Shown: piece by piece, positions 23,001-34,900 of the stretch | Layout of the letters: each line of letters starts with the position of its first letter | How positions within the stretch are numbered: the stretch's first letter is position 1 | Assembly (NCBI GenBank): GCA_019828545.1 | Contig: JACVRA010000024.1 | Location: forward strand, 62,001 to 126,000 | Direction: 5' to 3' | Length of the DNA stretch: 64,000 nucleotides | DNA from: Paracamarosporium sp. OC-R06-R3 | Taxonomy: Eukaryota; Ascomycota; Dothideomycetes; Pleosporales; Didymosphaeriaceae | Translations under genes and position numbers: made by a program | The notes under the pieces: model-generated | The model's input: only the letters and a program-made list of their open reading frames with translations | Told to the model about the DNA's origin: nothing | Databases searched by the model: none

Positions 23001-23358
23001 GTCGTCGGGGAATTGTTTGTACGGACGCTCTACGACTGGGAGTAGGAGCATTTGAAGTGGGTTTTGCTATTCCTAGCCCGCTCGTTGATTGGTGACTGAA
23101 GCTGTCTGCGATATCTTCTTCCTCTTCCTCGACCACGGTAGGTGGTGTATTACGCTCGACTACGTTCGCATCACTCCCTAAACGTGTATACCCAGGCCGG
23201 GCAAGGCGTGGACTTAATGGCGGCGAGACTGCGATTGGGGTGAAGCCGAGGGAGCTCGAGGTAGTGTCGAAGCCTAGCGACGGCAGTGCAGGTGTGTGTG
23301 TAGTCTCCGGCGGGTCCGGGACCGAGTCGTCTGTGATCAGCGGTCGGCGGTCGGCCAT
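20080..23358 (-). CDS. Large fungal polytopic membrane protein of unknown function
   Basis: Five exons on the minus strand (22716..23358, 22193..22669, 20962..22146, 20865..20911, 20080..20730) give 1000 aa. Residues 1-215 are a cytosolic Pro/Ser/Thr-rich tail (LPSLGFDTTSSSLGFTP). Membrane segments follow: VSIVTICLFSTVFSGIFLGL, then a pair around AKLIELSFVTSFVAFLGQVL and YAGLSILGMLSLLSAILATL. A large asparagine-rich, probably extracellular region of about 400 residues comes next, with many N-x-S/T sites (NNETVTM, NMNETEM). A last segment, ILFLVFLMNILVLAYFLF, precedes a 170-aa cytosolic tail with a PPPPPPP run. Proteins of this shape are common in Pezizomycotina and sometimes labelled formylmethionine deformylase-like; no deformylase HExxH motif is seen, so that label looks wrong. 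The 46-bp first intron was preferred over a 22-bp alternative. Confidence 0.82.
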
Positions 23359-24892
23359 TTTACGTAGGGCTGCGGAGGCCGGTCTTTGCGCCTGAGGTTT
23401 CAGCCCTCCGCTTTGAGGGTCACTCCGGGAATGTCGCTGGTTGTACTCGTACTCGTATGCGTCTTTGTACGCCCTGGCTATCCGGTGCGGCTACGCAGAG
23501 TTGCGACACGAAGAAGCGCGTCGGAGGTGAATGCGATTCAAAACAATTGAAGGGGAGGGGAACGAGAGACGGGAAACGGCCGCGAGGCAGAACGCAGTTA
23601 TGACCCTCAGATCGAGGCTCACAGATGCGCCTGGGCGTTTGGCCTGTTGTGCCGCTCGACTTCAGCTCTGGCCCATGCATGTCGCGCGTGTGGCGCCGTC
23701 TGACTGCGGCCCCCAAACCCCCGCTACCCGACACTATGTCTCCAAGGGATCTCGAGCACAAAAGCAACAAGCGCGAGACCGTCGACCGTCTCTGTTTGCT
23801 GCATTGCGCGTTCTGCGGCCTATCGGTTGTTCGAGTGTTGGTTGGCAGTGCTGTTCCACGGCCTCTCGACTTTGGCAAGATGACGAGTGAAGACACGATG
23901 AAATGAATGCGGGAGCGTGCATATTGAAATGCTGCACTGTCGTGGCAAAGGCCAGCCGAAAGCTAAGTTCCCGTCAACCGTGCCGCCTGTGCGTTCGCTC
24001 CTTTTTGTCTTGACTGTTTGCTCGCGCCCGGGCCGGGACAAGCTCAGTCACACGAAGATGTAGTGCAGCTTGCGTCCCTTGAAATCTGCAATCAACCTCC
24101 TTGACTTGGCTTGACCTGTCCTGACCTTCCATCGCTTGGTGCGTGCAGTTGCGGTTGCGACGTGGCTGATGGCCATGACCATGACCATGACCATGACCAT
24201 GACCTCTCTGGGCCTGAGAAACCCCCAAGAGTAAGGAGGAGGCGTGGATCGGCTGGGCTTGCCTATGCGTAAGAGAAACATGTTCCATACGATAAATGGT
24301 GCGATGGGTCTAGCGGCTATAACGCTCTGCGCCAGGCGTTGGAACTACTAATAAGATTGCCCGAGTCTCGGATGTTGGCCCGCATCAGCGGATTGCTGCT
24401 GACAATACTGGCCAGGTTAGCTGGTCGTCCCAATAAGACCATAACGTGGGCGCTTGTTTGAAAGGCCTGGGGCTATAAACTGCACCGCCCTGGAGACTAG
24501 ATCTGGAGCTACGAGCAGTTCCAATCTTGGCCCAGCATTGATGGATCGGGCGATATCTTACTGTTGTACGCACGCTTCCAGCCGCAATCTTCGCCTTGGG
24601 CGCAGCCTGTCATTAATGTTCGTGCCGCGATCATTGTTGTCTTTTGCCAGCTCAGCCTCCCGACAACATGTGTCTGCAGTCACAGGTGGTGATGAGACGC
24701 AGGTCGCCTAACGTGGCCACTCACACCAGCCTCCAGTACTCCATCACGCGCCTAATCAGGCATAACGGCTTCTTTGGTTCTGTGCACATGATGCCTACTT
24801 ATCCCATCTGAACGACACTTGATACAGAGCATCACCTACTCTCTTCCCAACGTGAGCTATACGAGCGACCCAAGCTACCAGATCATCGTACC
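23359..24892. other. Intergenic region between divergent genes
   Basis: About 1.5 kb separates the membrane-protein gene (minus) from the BLOC-1 subunit gene (plus). Several 90-150 codon frames overlap on both strands with no family features. A 30-bp (CATGAC)5 repeat lies at 24174..24203. Confidence 0.5.
24174..24203 (+). repeat. (CATGAC)5 hexanucleotide microsatellite
   Basis: Five exact tandem CATGAC units. A hexamer array can appear as a Met-Val/His-Gly repeat in chance frames, but no gene is supported here. Confidence 0.85.
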
Positions 24893-25255
24893 ATGGCGAC
24901 AGATTCGGAATCAGCACGCCGGACGGCAGAAGCTCGCGCCGCCGTGACAGCATCGCTCGCCTCGGTTGGAAGCTCTGTCGACAACGAGATGCGCACTCGG
25001 GCGGCGGACCTGCACAAGAACTCCGAGGTCATCGCGCAGCAGGAGAAGGACTTGGCCAAGCAGACGACGGCGCTGGCCAAGGAAAGCGCGCAGTGGCAGA
25101 AGCTGGCCGACACCAGCACGAAGAAGCTCAACGAGATCGGAGACATCCAGAACTGGGCAGAGATGCTGGAGAGAGATCTACTGGTGCTGGAGGAAACGCT
25201 GCGCTTGGTCGACGGGAAGACGGCGCCCGAGTCTGCCAGCGGAGCCGTAGGGTAG
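24893..25255 (+). CDS. BLOC1S1: BLOC-1 complex subunit 1 (GCN5L1-like)
   Basis: A single exon encodes 120 aa. BLOC-1 subunit 1 is a small coiled-coil component of an endosomal complex that tethers early endosomes and Rab5-GAP activity (Bls1 in yeast). The conserved C-terminal core is KKLNEIGDIQNWAEMLERDL, matching the GCN5L1 pattern LKEIGDVENWARxIExDM. It is preceded by a long amphipathic helix (HKNSEVIAQQEKDLAKQTTA). There is no signal peptide or membrane segment. The start ccATGGCG is in strong context. A much longer overlapping frame in +1 is a shadow. The call rests on one motif and overall shape, so the fungal symbol could differ. Confidence 0.78.
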   Translation: MATDSESARRTAEARAAVTASLASVGSSVDNEMRTRAADLHKNSEVIAQQEKDLAKQTTALAKESAQWQKLADTSTKKLNEIGDIQNWAEMLERDLLVLEETLRLVDGKTAPESASGAVG

Positions 25256-25925
25256 ACTTTGCACAACGGCGGGACTCGATAGCTGCAATTGTATACCGTG
25301 TATGCCTCACTGCCCGAGAGAGAAACCATGTGCATGCCATGCCATACAGTCGTAGACGGATGACTGATGTGAAGCTCGCGGGGCTATACCGGAAAGCGCC
25401 TAAGCACGTGCACGGATCCCATCGCGCCTTCCGAGCGTGCGCCAGTTACGTTACTCTCGCGGCGGAACATAATCGAGCTCTCTCATCATCAACAACCACG
25501 CTCAACCCGGCACCCCGCCCCATTCGAGCCCGCCACCTTGCGTCCTTGGCCCACGCACGCTGCCAAAGAGCACCTGCGGGAACAGCGAGACCCACGCCTG
25601 CACCGTGGTCTCTTGCAAGGTTGCACGAATCTCTCGACGCCTCGACCAAGAAGCTCGAATCTGCCGCGCCCTCCTGCCCCGAGCCCCGCCTTTACGCAGC
25701 TGCACCTACGTTTGCAGGCGTTTGCCACAAGCTTTGGCTGCTGCCCTTCTGCCCTAGATTGCTCCTCAACTCCAGCACCCGGTACACGCAACGACTTCAG
25801 AGCTTTCTCCCCGCCAGCCAATCAACATCCTCTTCCCGTCTATCTGCAAATACTAGAGCCACGACACACTTGCCTGGACAGCTCGTACATGTGGGAGGCT
25901 CGGCTTCCGAGCGCCCGGAGGAGCC
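25256..25925. other. Intergenic region and TOM1 promoter/leader
   Basis: C/T-rich DNA upstream of TOM1. The overlapping long frames (25093..25929 plus, 25489..25821 minus) are products of high GC and show no family features. Confidence 0.55.
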
Positions 25926-28900
25926 ATGAAGATCAAGAAGCAGGCTACATCGCGGCATGAGTCCACTCTGGTAAGAGAACAGCTTCTGTCGTCATCCTCG
26001 CCTTATGCTAACCCTGTCAGTCTCCCATGATAGCAGACTTTGTCAAAGCGACCGAATCAATACCCCTCTACCAGATACCAGCCCACCTAGCTTCGTTCCC
26101 GAAGCTGTGGCCCTTCCCACGAGGCGACACATACCACTGGATCCCAGTTTTGAACCGCTTCGATCGCATACTTGAACTCTTTATCCGGATATACGGCCTG
26201 GAAGATGGCCCTCAAACGCAACCTTTCCAGCGACTTCTGTTGCACCAAGGCGACTCTGAAGAAGGCAAGACACCAGAGCCGGCGACAGCCGACATTTTAG
26301 ACAAGTTACACATCGCTCCGGATGGTGACCGCGAGCTCATCGAGCAAATCCTCAACTTCACGCGGCTGCTGCTCGAAAACTGCGGAAATCGGAGCCTCTA
26401 CTCCAGCAGCGGTCACTTGGATAAGCTACTGAACTCTACCTCCGTGTCTCTAGTGAAAGCGACACTTCGCTTGAGTCTCCGACTTTCTCAGCGCTACTAC
26501 TCCGCGCGTATGCGGCTTGCACCGGCGACGTTACACCCAACACTGCTGGCCAGCCACTACAACATCAATCTTGAGAAGATGCAGAAGCTGGCCGCACCTT
26601 TTCCCAAAGGCCCATCGACAGCACCGCCACCATTTGCAACTCCTGCTGGTAAGGGAAAGGACAAGGCACTTGGAGACCGGCGCAACGAGAATGATAGAGT
26701 CCATACTGCTGACATGGTCGGCCTATTCACTTTGTCGGAGGGATCTCTAAAACAGGAATTTGGAGGTGTATCGATTTCTTACTACGAGCCGTCCTTAGCG
26801 TCTGAGGAGAACCAACCGTCCTTTACAGACGCAAACACGACAGCTGCGCCAGCTACACCCACGCCAGTGCGTCGGACCTCCAATATGAATCCGCAGCAGA
26901 CTCCTCGTCAATCTCGTGATGGGGCACCAATAGAATCCCCTGTCACGCCGGCATTCACACCGGGCGATTTTGGCACCAGCCGGCCGACTGGAGCCAAATC
27001 TTTCGAGAAGTCTGCGGAAACCTTGTCAAACTCGGATATTAATGAGCTCATCAAACAAGGGCTTGGAGAACTGCCTGAAAATGTCCACTATGAGCTCCTT
27101 CACAAAGTCCGGTCAGCAAAGACCCTCGTGAGTGGGAAGAAAGGCCGCGAAGATGGTGTCGCAATCCGCATGCTTGCTATCGCCAACCTAGCTTATGTCT
27201 ACGGCGAGAAGGATTTTCACACAAAGCTTGGCCAACAAGACACTGACGAGCCTCGTCGCTTGCAGTGGGCCTACCAGCTCTCTGAACTTGTTCATCCACC
27301 TAGCAGTGGTGATGGTGCTGTGTCGCTAGAGTTACAAACTTATGCCCTCAACGCTCTTGAGGCTTTGGCCAAGCACAAGTCGAAATCCTCAGATATTTGT
27401 ACAGCTCTCAGCGTAAACGTTAATCATGGTGTTCTGTTCTACGTCGTTCGCAAGCTCGTCGCCGAGTTGGATGTTGAAGACGGTGTTGAAGGCAGCTCCC
27501 AACAAGACGACTGGCGAGAAGCACTGTTTTCGCTGTTGAACACATTGCCAACCTCGCAGGCGCGGACCGGTGACGGCATGGTTTCTGCTGGCCTTATAGA
27601 GATTTTGGTTGATGTACTCAAGCTTCGAACGACTAAAGCAGAACGCAACCACCCGAAGATACTCAATTTCCTCGATACCTTTGTTCACAATCTTCGAGAG
27701 GCTTTCCAAGCATTAGTCGATGCTAAAGGTCTTGATATCATTGCGGATCTTGTATTCTACGAGGTGACCACATCGCAGAAGCTCGCCGATTCAGGCAAAG
27801 GAATACCTAAGGAATACAAGACGCAGCTTACCGACTATCAGATTCCTTTCTATAATCAGCAAACCCTTCGTTGGCTTTTCAAGTTTATGAATCATATGAT
27901 GTCTCATACTGGCGGAGGTAACTTTGATCGTCAAATGCGGAATCTCATTGATTCGACTCCTCTCCAGCAGGGGCTTGAGATCGTGTTGTCCAACGCCAAT
28001 GTCTTCGGATCTACTGTGTGGAGTATGGGCGTGAACATCTTGACCACATTCATCCACAACGAGCCAACGAGCTATGCGGTGATCAACGATGCCGGTCTTA
28101 GCACTGCACTGCTTGAGACTGTATCTGGAGCGAAGATATCCGAAACATCAACTGAGGTGGCAGATCAAGATGCAACCTCACCAGCCGATACAGGTGCGCC
28201 GGATCAGAGTGCATCCCCTCCACGACCTGCTCGCGTGTACCCGCCGCGCGACCGAAACGTCACGCTTGCTTCTGGAATTTTGCCTGTTGCTGAAGCTATT
28301 TCAACTATACCGCCTGCATTCGGTGCCATCTGTCTTGCAGAAGCTGGTATGAAGCTTTTCCAGTCCTCAGCAGCCTTGAAACACTTTTTCGAGATTTTTG
28401 AGAGCCCAGCCCACGTCAAAGCTCTGGACATGGACCCTGAGATCCCCACCATCATTGGCAATGCTTTTGATGAGTTGGTTCGCCACCACCCACCGTTAAA
28501 GAACCCGGTCTTGGCATCTTTGAGCGAAATGGTAGCCAGGGTCGTTCGCATATGCTTCGACAAGGCGGAGAAAGAGGGCGCCGGCACGAAGCTATACTAT
28601 GAGGATGACAGGGATGAAATAATCTATGTTTGTGGCGGACGTCCTGCACTCTCTGGTCCGGAGGGCTCAGTTTATAAGCAGCTATCACAACAAGCCAGCG
28701 CCGAAAGTGACATTGTCATGGCAGATGCGCACGACACGTCGCCAAAGCTGATAGAGCCAGTTGCTCTAGGTGACGTTATTGAGGTTGAGGATCGCACGAC
28801 AGAGCCATCCACTAGCCAATACATCAGTGTTGTATGTCGATTCCTTGGTGGTTTCTTCACAAACAATGCGATGTGCGCTGCCTATATAGAGGCAGATGGT

Positions 28901-31900
28901 GTGGAGACGATACTCGACCTTGCTACTCTACCCTGCCTTGACGCTAGATTCAATGAGACGCAATCAACCAGCGAGGAGTTCGCACGGGTTGTCCAGGTTC
29001 TTGTGGAACAGAAGCCCCACATTGCAGTACCAGCATTGTTGAAACGTACCCAGCAGGCGTTGGATCGTCTGGAACCTTTGATGCATCATACGTACAAAGA
29101 AGGTCAAGGCTTCTTTGCGTTATTCACAGGCGCGGTTTCCGGTTATGACGATGAGCAGCGAAAGAACCGAGATCAAGGGACCCTATATGTCAAGTCTCTT
29201 CTTACGGTACATACGCTTGTATCAGCGCTGACGACGACATTCCAAGGACAAATGTTCAACACTCGCTCCTCACATAACGTGTCAAGCCAAGTCAATCTTT
29301 CTGATATGTATGCTCGATTAGTTGACAGTCTGGGTCGCCTTCATCGAAGCTGTGTCTGGGAAGAGATTTTACTGCAGAAAAACATGCCAACGGAATGGGA
29401 GAAAGAGACGCGTGTCAAGAGCTCAGGCTTTGGAGCAGTTGAAGCTGATAGTGTTTTCAACCTGGGTAACAACGACAGGCCGTCTGAACCATCAACTGGA
29501 TCGAATACCGCTGAGACCGCTGAGACCGCTTCCGGGTCATCAAGCGATGTTCCCCCTGCAAGCCAGAATAGCGCGCGTTTCAAGAATACTCAAATTTTGC
29601 GATACCTTCTAAGCAAGATCCCCCCTGGAATCGCTCCGTTCTTCCAGTCGCTGGGTAAACTATTGCTTTTCCGACGCAGTTTGGAGCCATATCAGAAACA
29701 AGGTGCAATCATTGTCGGGGACCAATTGGCACAGGCAGCCATCGATCAGCTGCGCTTCGAAGCTCCGAAGGCCGCCTTGTCGGCCGAAGATCGATATGCG
29801 TACTGGATCGTGATATTAACGTCACTCTCCCAGTTAATGATTGACAACAATATGGATCGCGTCAGCCCACAGGCTCTGACGTTGATTCTGGTATCTTTCA
29901 GGAACCTCGGCGGTTTGACTGTGCTAGCAGACATACTGAACACCTTCTTCGAATCGGCCGAGAATGTCATCCGCACGCAAGGTGAACAGCCCTCCGAGAA
30001 GTATCAGCGATTACTCAATCTGTCGCTCGGTGGAGTCAAGATCGTCCTTGCATTTTATGCTCAGATTATCAACGCGAAGGTCATAAACGAAGCTACCCAG
30101 ACTACTTCAATGCAATCGCGACCCGATCGCGACCGAGAACGTCCTGATTTCTTTCTTGCTCCTCAGTTCATCGTTGAGTTACGCCATGCAGTCACGAAAC
30201 CAGTGCAAAACATCTGGAATTCCGATCTTATCGACAAGGCCACAACCTCCATCGTTAAGACTTCCATCAATATCCTGAAGTCCGTACTGGATGGTGAAGG
30301 CGAACACGGGGCATACAAGAGCGTGGATAAGATCCCGAAACGCAGTAAGCCCATCATCAAGCCGTGGAAGCCCCGGAATGGCGAACACATGCAACGTTTG
30401 AAGGATGCTAGCCAATATCCAGAGAGCTTGGCGGAAGAGGCTCTTTTCCGATGCTGTGACAATTTCAACACTGCTCGAGAGTACTGTCAGAACCAGGTCC
30501 GCGACGTGCGGGCATCTCGAAATCCAATCCCTCGATATGAAATAGACGCTCGTCGCCCTCCAAGCGCCTCTCCGAGCAGAGCAGAAATGTCTGTTCCTGA
30601 CTCCACAGAAAATGCTAGTATTTCCGTTAGTGACGATGCCGACGAAGTGGAAGGTTGGACTGCCCAAGACTCACAATCGGTGGAGATGGAGGACGTTGAT
30701 GTTTCACATGAGACCCAAGGACATACATCTGACACGCCCGTGCCCGAACAACAGCCAAAAGCAGAATCAATGGTGGCGGCAAAGGACGGTCTTGCCTATC
30801 AGAAGCGCATGTTAACCGGCAACCTGGCGGAACCTGTTGCTATTGACGATCTGGACAAAGAGCGTGCCAGTATCCGCGAGAATCTCGTCGATCGCTCGCT
30901 CGACATTCTCAATTCGCACAACGATGTTACATTTGAGTTGGCGGACCTGATTTCCGCTGCCGTTGCTAAGGCTACAGAGCCGGGCGCGTTGCGTAGCGAG
31001 ATAGGGTCGACTTTGATCCAGTCTCTCATTTCTCTGCAGATGGGAGATGATTTTCGCGATCAAGGCAAGAAGATAGCAGCCTCTGCTCACTTGCTAGCTC
31101 TCATCATTCAAGAGAAAGACTTCTATGAAGCGGTCGTGGAAGAGCTAAAAGAGAACTTCTCACTTTTCCTTCATTTCATTAAGGTGTTTCCCAATCAGAC
31201 GCCTGAAGAATCTTCCCCATGGATTGGCCAGGTTCTTGTCATCCTGGAACGCTTGCTTGCGGAAGATCAACTTCCTCCTCAGATATCCTGGGCACCGCCA
31301 ACCAACGATACTCCTGAAGATACATCTGTCGAAGAACCGCCCGAACCTATCGTCGGTTTGGATGAGAAGAATCAATTGTTCGACGCTTTAATCGAAGTGT
31401 TACCTCATATTGGCAAGGACGAGTCGCTGGCATTGTCAATTATGCGTGTTGTGGTGATGCTTACACGCACACGCAAGATTGCTCAACGTCTAGCCGAGAA
31501 ACGTCATATCCAGCGCCTCTTTCTCATGGTCAGACAACTTTCGGGTATTACGAACGAGGGTCTCCGGAGCGCTTTCATGATCGCTCTACGCCACATAATC
31601 GAAGACGATGCCATGATCAGGCAAATCATGCGAAGCGAAATACAACAAATGTTCGACTCACGAGATCGGAGACAGACGGACACAACGGGCTACACACGTC
31701 AAATGTACTATCTAGCCCTTCGCGCCCCTGAGATTTTCGTTGAAGTTACAAACGAGAAACTGCAACTTGCCCGCTTCGACCCTAACCAGCGTCCGCAAAC
31801 TTTGGTCCTTAAGAAAGACGAATCTACTACAGAGGGCGAGGATCCAAATGGTACCGGCACATCCATCGAGGTGCCGGAGAATGATCGACCAAAAGAGACC

Positions 31901-34900
31901 AGCGAGGCTCCTAAGCAGCCCGTTCTTGAAAGGACTAAGACTTCTGATCTGAAGCTACCAGTCGTTGAGAACCCTGACGGCATCATCCATTACCTGTTGT
32001 GCGAACTGCTAGCTTACAAGGAGATTGACGACAAGCCGGCACCTCTCAAAGCACCTGACAAGGATGAAGAACCGCAGCAACAGCCGGCTACTGACTCGTC
32101 GTCGTCAGAACCGCCCAACACAAACACCGAGCAGACAAAGCCTGAGAAGGTAGAATTCAAAGCGGAGAATCACCCGATTTACGTTTACCGATGTTTTATC
32201 CTCAAGTGCCTTGCAGAACTTCTCCAGAGTTACAATCGTACCAAGATTGAGTTCATCAATTTTTCGAGGAAGGCAGATCCATATGCTACCACCCCGTCTA
32301 AGCCTCGGTCTGGTGTGTTGAACTACCTTCTTAACGTTTTGGTTCCTGTCGGTAGTTTGAACCATGAGGGTGATCTCGCATTCAAGAAGAAGTTGGCCAC
32401 GTCCGGTTGCGCCATCGACGTGATCGTCTCTTTATGTGCCAAAACCGGAGAGCAGGGTGCCTCTAGATCAGGCTCAAACCAATCGCCCTACGCTGAGACA
32501 GAACCCGAGCTCTTGTTTGTTCGCAAGTTTGTTTTGGAGCATTGTCTTAAAGCCTTCAAGGATGCCTGTGCTTCAGACGAAATTCTCGATATGAAGTACT
32601 CTCGTCTCCTTGGTGTAGCCGACATCTTCTCCAAGCTGGTGTCTCAGCGTCCCAATGGGGAGATGCTCAATCAAAACGCCGATCTAACCCCGACCCTTAA
32701 GCAGATGGCTAAGATCATGTATGAGAAGAACTTTATCTCTATTTTAACAACCGCTATAGCCGACATCGATCTCAACTTCCCCAACGCAAAGCGGGTTGTT
32801 AAATACATACTAAAGCCTCTCAAGTGGCTGACGTATGTTGGCATGGACTTGAGCACTCGTTACGACACATCCTCCACACCTGACTCAACAGAAGAGTACG
32901 AGATTTCTTCAGCATCAGATGATGACCTTATGGATACAACGCGTGAAGAAACTCCAGATCTCTTCCGCAACTCGACGTTGGGCATGTTTGAGCCCGGAAA
33001 CGAATCGGAAACTGATGAGGACGACAACGATGATGAAGAGGATGAGGATATGTATGGAGAGGCATTTGCTGATGATATGGAGTTCGATGAGGAGCTTGGC
33101 GACAATGACGAGGTTGTGTCTGAAGACGAGGAAATGGAAATGGACCTTGGAGACCTCGGTCCTATTGAAGGTCTTCCAGGCGATGTAGACGTGGAAATCG
33201 AGCTGGACGATGATGGTGAAGGCATGGGATCTCATGATGAATCTCAGAGTGATGAAGAAGAGGAAAGCGAAGAAGAGGATGAGGAAGACGAAGAAGATGA
33301 TGGAGAGGAGGACGAGGACATGGATGACCTCGAGGACATGGAGGAGATTACAGGCGACGATGAAAACGCAAGCCTTGCCGATGATCGGGAAGATAGCTGG
33401 AGCGGCGACGGCGCCTTCCCAGATGGAGAGCCCAACCTGCCTCCTGCCCTTGGCTTTGTACTTGATCGGCCACAGCTGCTGGATCAGATTCGACAGGATG
33501 GTCTAGATGATTTCATTGATGATGATATGCAAGAAGATGAAGGTAAGCAGAGCTGATTAGGTCATGGTCACAAGTACTGACACTTAGCTTACAGACGAGG
33601 AAGATGAGGAAGACTACGACGAAGAGGACATCGTTTACGATCCAGGGCTTGAGGACGATGATGAAGGCATGCATGAGATGGGTTGGGACTGGAACGAGCC
33701 TGCTCCACCCTCACGTCACTTGCACCGTCTTAGTCCTTGGATGTTTCCAGGCGGGCCCGACAACAGGGTTCTCGTGCCTGCCTATCGGTCTCATCGACCT
33801 GGTGCAGGACCGCGCATGGCAGACGATGGGGTAAATCCTCTTCTGCAGCGTTCCGGTCGCTCTGGCCGTCATGGCGACTCTTCCTCTCCTAACAATAGCG
33901 ATTGGGTTCACGCTATTGAAGGCCGCGGACCTCGACTCATTCCTTCGGACACTAGTCCTGTCTCCTTTATCAGCAATTTGCTGAACGCAATGAGCCAAGG
34001 GACGCTACATACACAAAATGGCACGGTGCATCTATCTTTCAACAATCTTCCCTTGGGTCCCCACGGGTTCTCCCCACCATTTGATCCGACCTTCCGTCGC
34101 GACGCTCGTACACGGGATAGCCCCCTTGGTCGCTCAGCACGCGAAGACCCACAATCATCTGTAACTTTCCTTAAGGCCTACACTCACCAGCGATGGCAAG
34201 AAGAAGCGCGCATACTCTACGGTCCAAGCGCGATTGAGAAGAGCCAGCGCATTGTCAACTCGATTCTCAAACTCATGGTTCCACCTGCGATGGAGGCCCA
34301 GAAAAAGCGGCTAGCTGAGAAGGAAGCCGAGGCTGAACGCCGACGAAAAGAGGAACAAGAGCGCAAAGAGCAGAAGGAACGTGAAGAACGGGAACTAAAG
34401 GAACGTCAGGAGCGTGAACGTCTAGAAGCTGAGCGGGAAGCCGCTGAGGCTGCAGCGCAAGCCGGCCAGGCAAACGCTGAAGCAGTGGGGCCAACAGAGG
34501 CAGTTACTACTCAGCCTGAGTCTCAAGCAATGCAAGGTGTGGAGGAGCAGACGCAGCCTGAGCAGCCGGCAGAACCTCAGCAACGGATTACCGTGAATAT
34601 TCGTGGCCACGATTACGATATCACTGATCTTGGTATCGATTTGGAATACTTAGAAGCTCTTCCCGAGGACCTGCGCGAAGAGGTTCTATTGTCGCAGATT
34701 CAAGAGCACCGTGCGCAACAGCGCGCCGCTCGCCGAGAACAAGAGCAACAAGCGGCCACACAACAGGTACAAGGCGAAAACCAAGATCAACCAGCCAGCG
34801 ACCAGCAAACTACCGGCATTGATGATGACTTCCTGGCTGCTTTGCCACCGGATATTCGTAACGAGTTGCTCCAGCACGAGGCTCAAGAACGTCGCCGACA

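Noticed and set aside
24174..24203. (CATGAC)5 array as a CRISPR-like or regulatory repeat
   Set aside because: A simple tandem hexamer with no spacers; best read as a microsatellite.
25093..25929. 278-codon plus-strand open frame
   Set aside because: It overlaps the BLOC-1 subunit gene in another frame and runs through the TOM1 leader; composition is of chance high-GC type with no family features.
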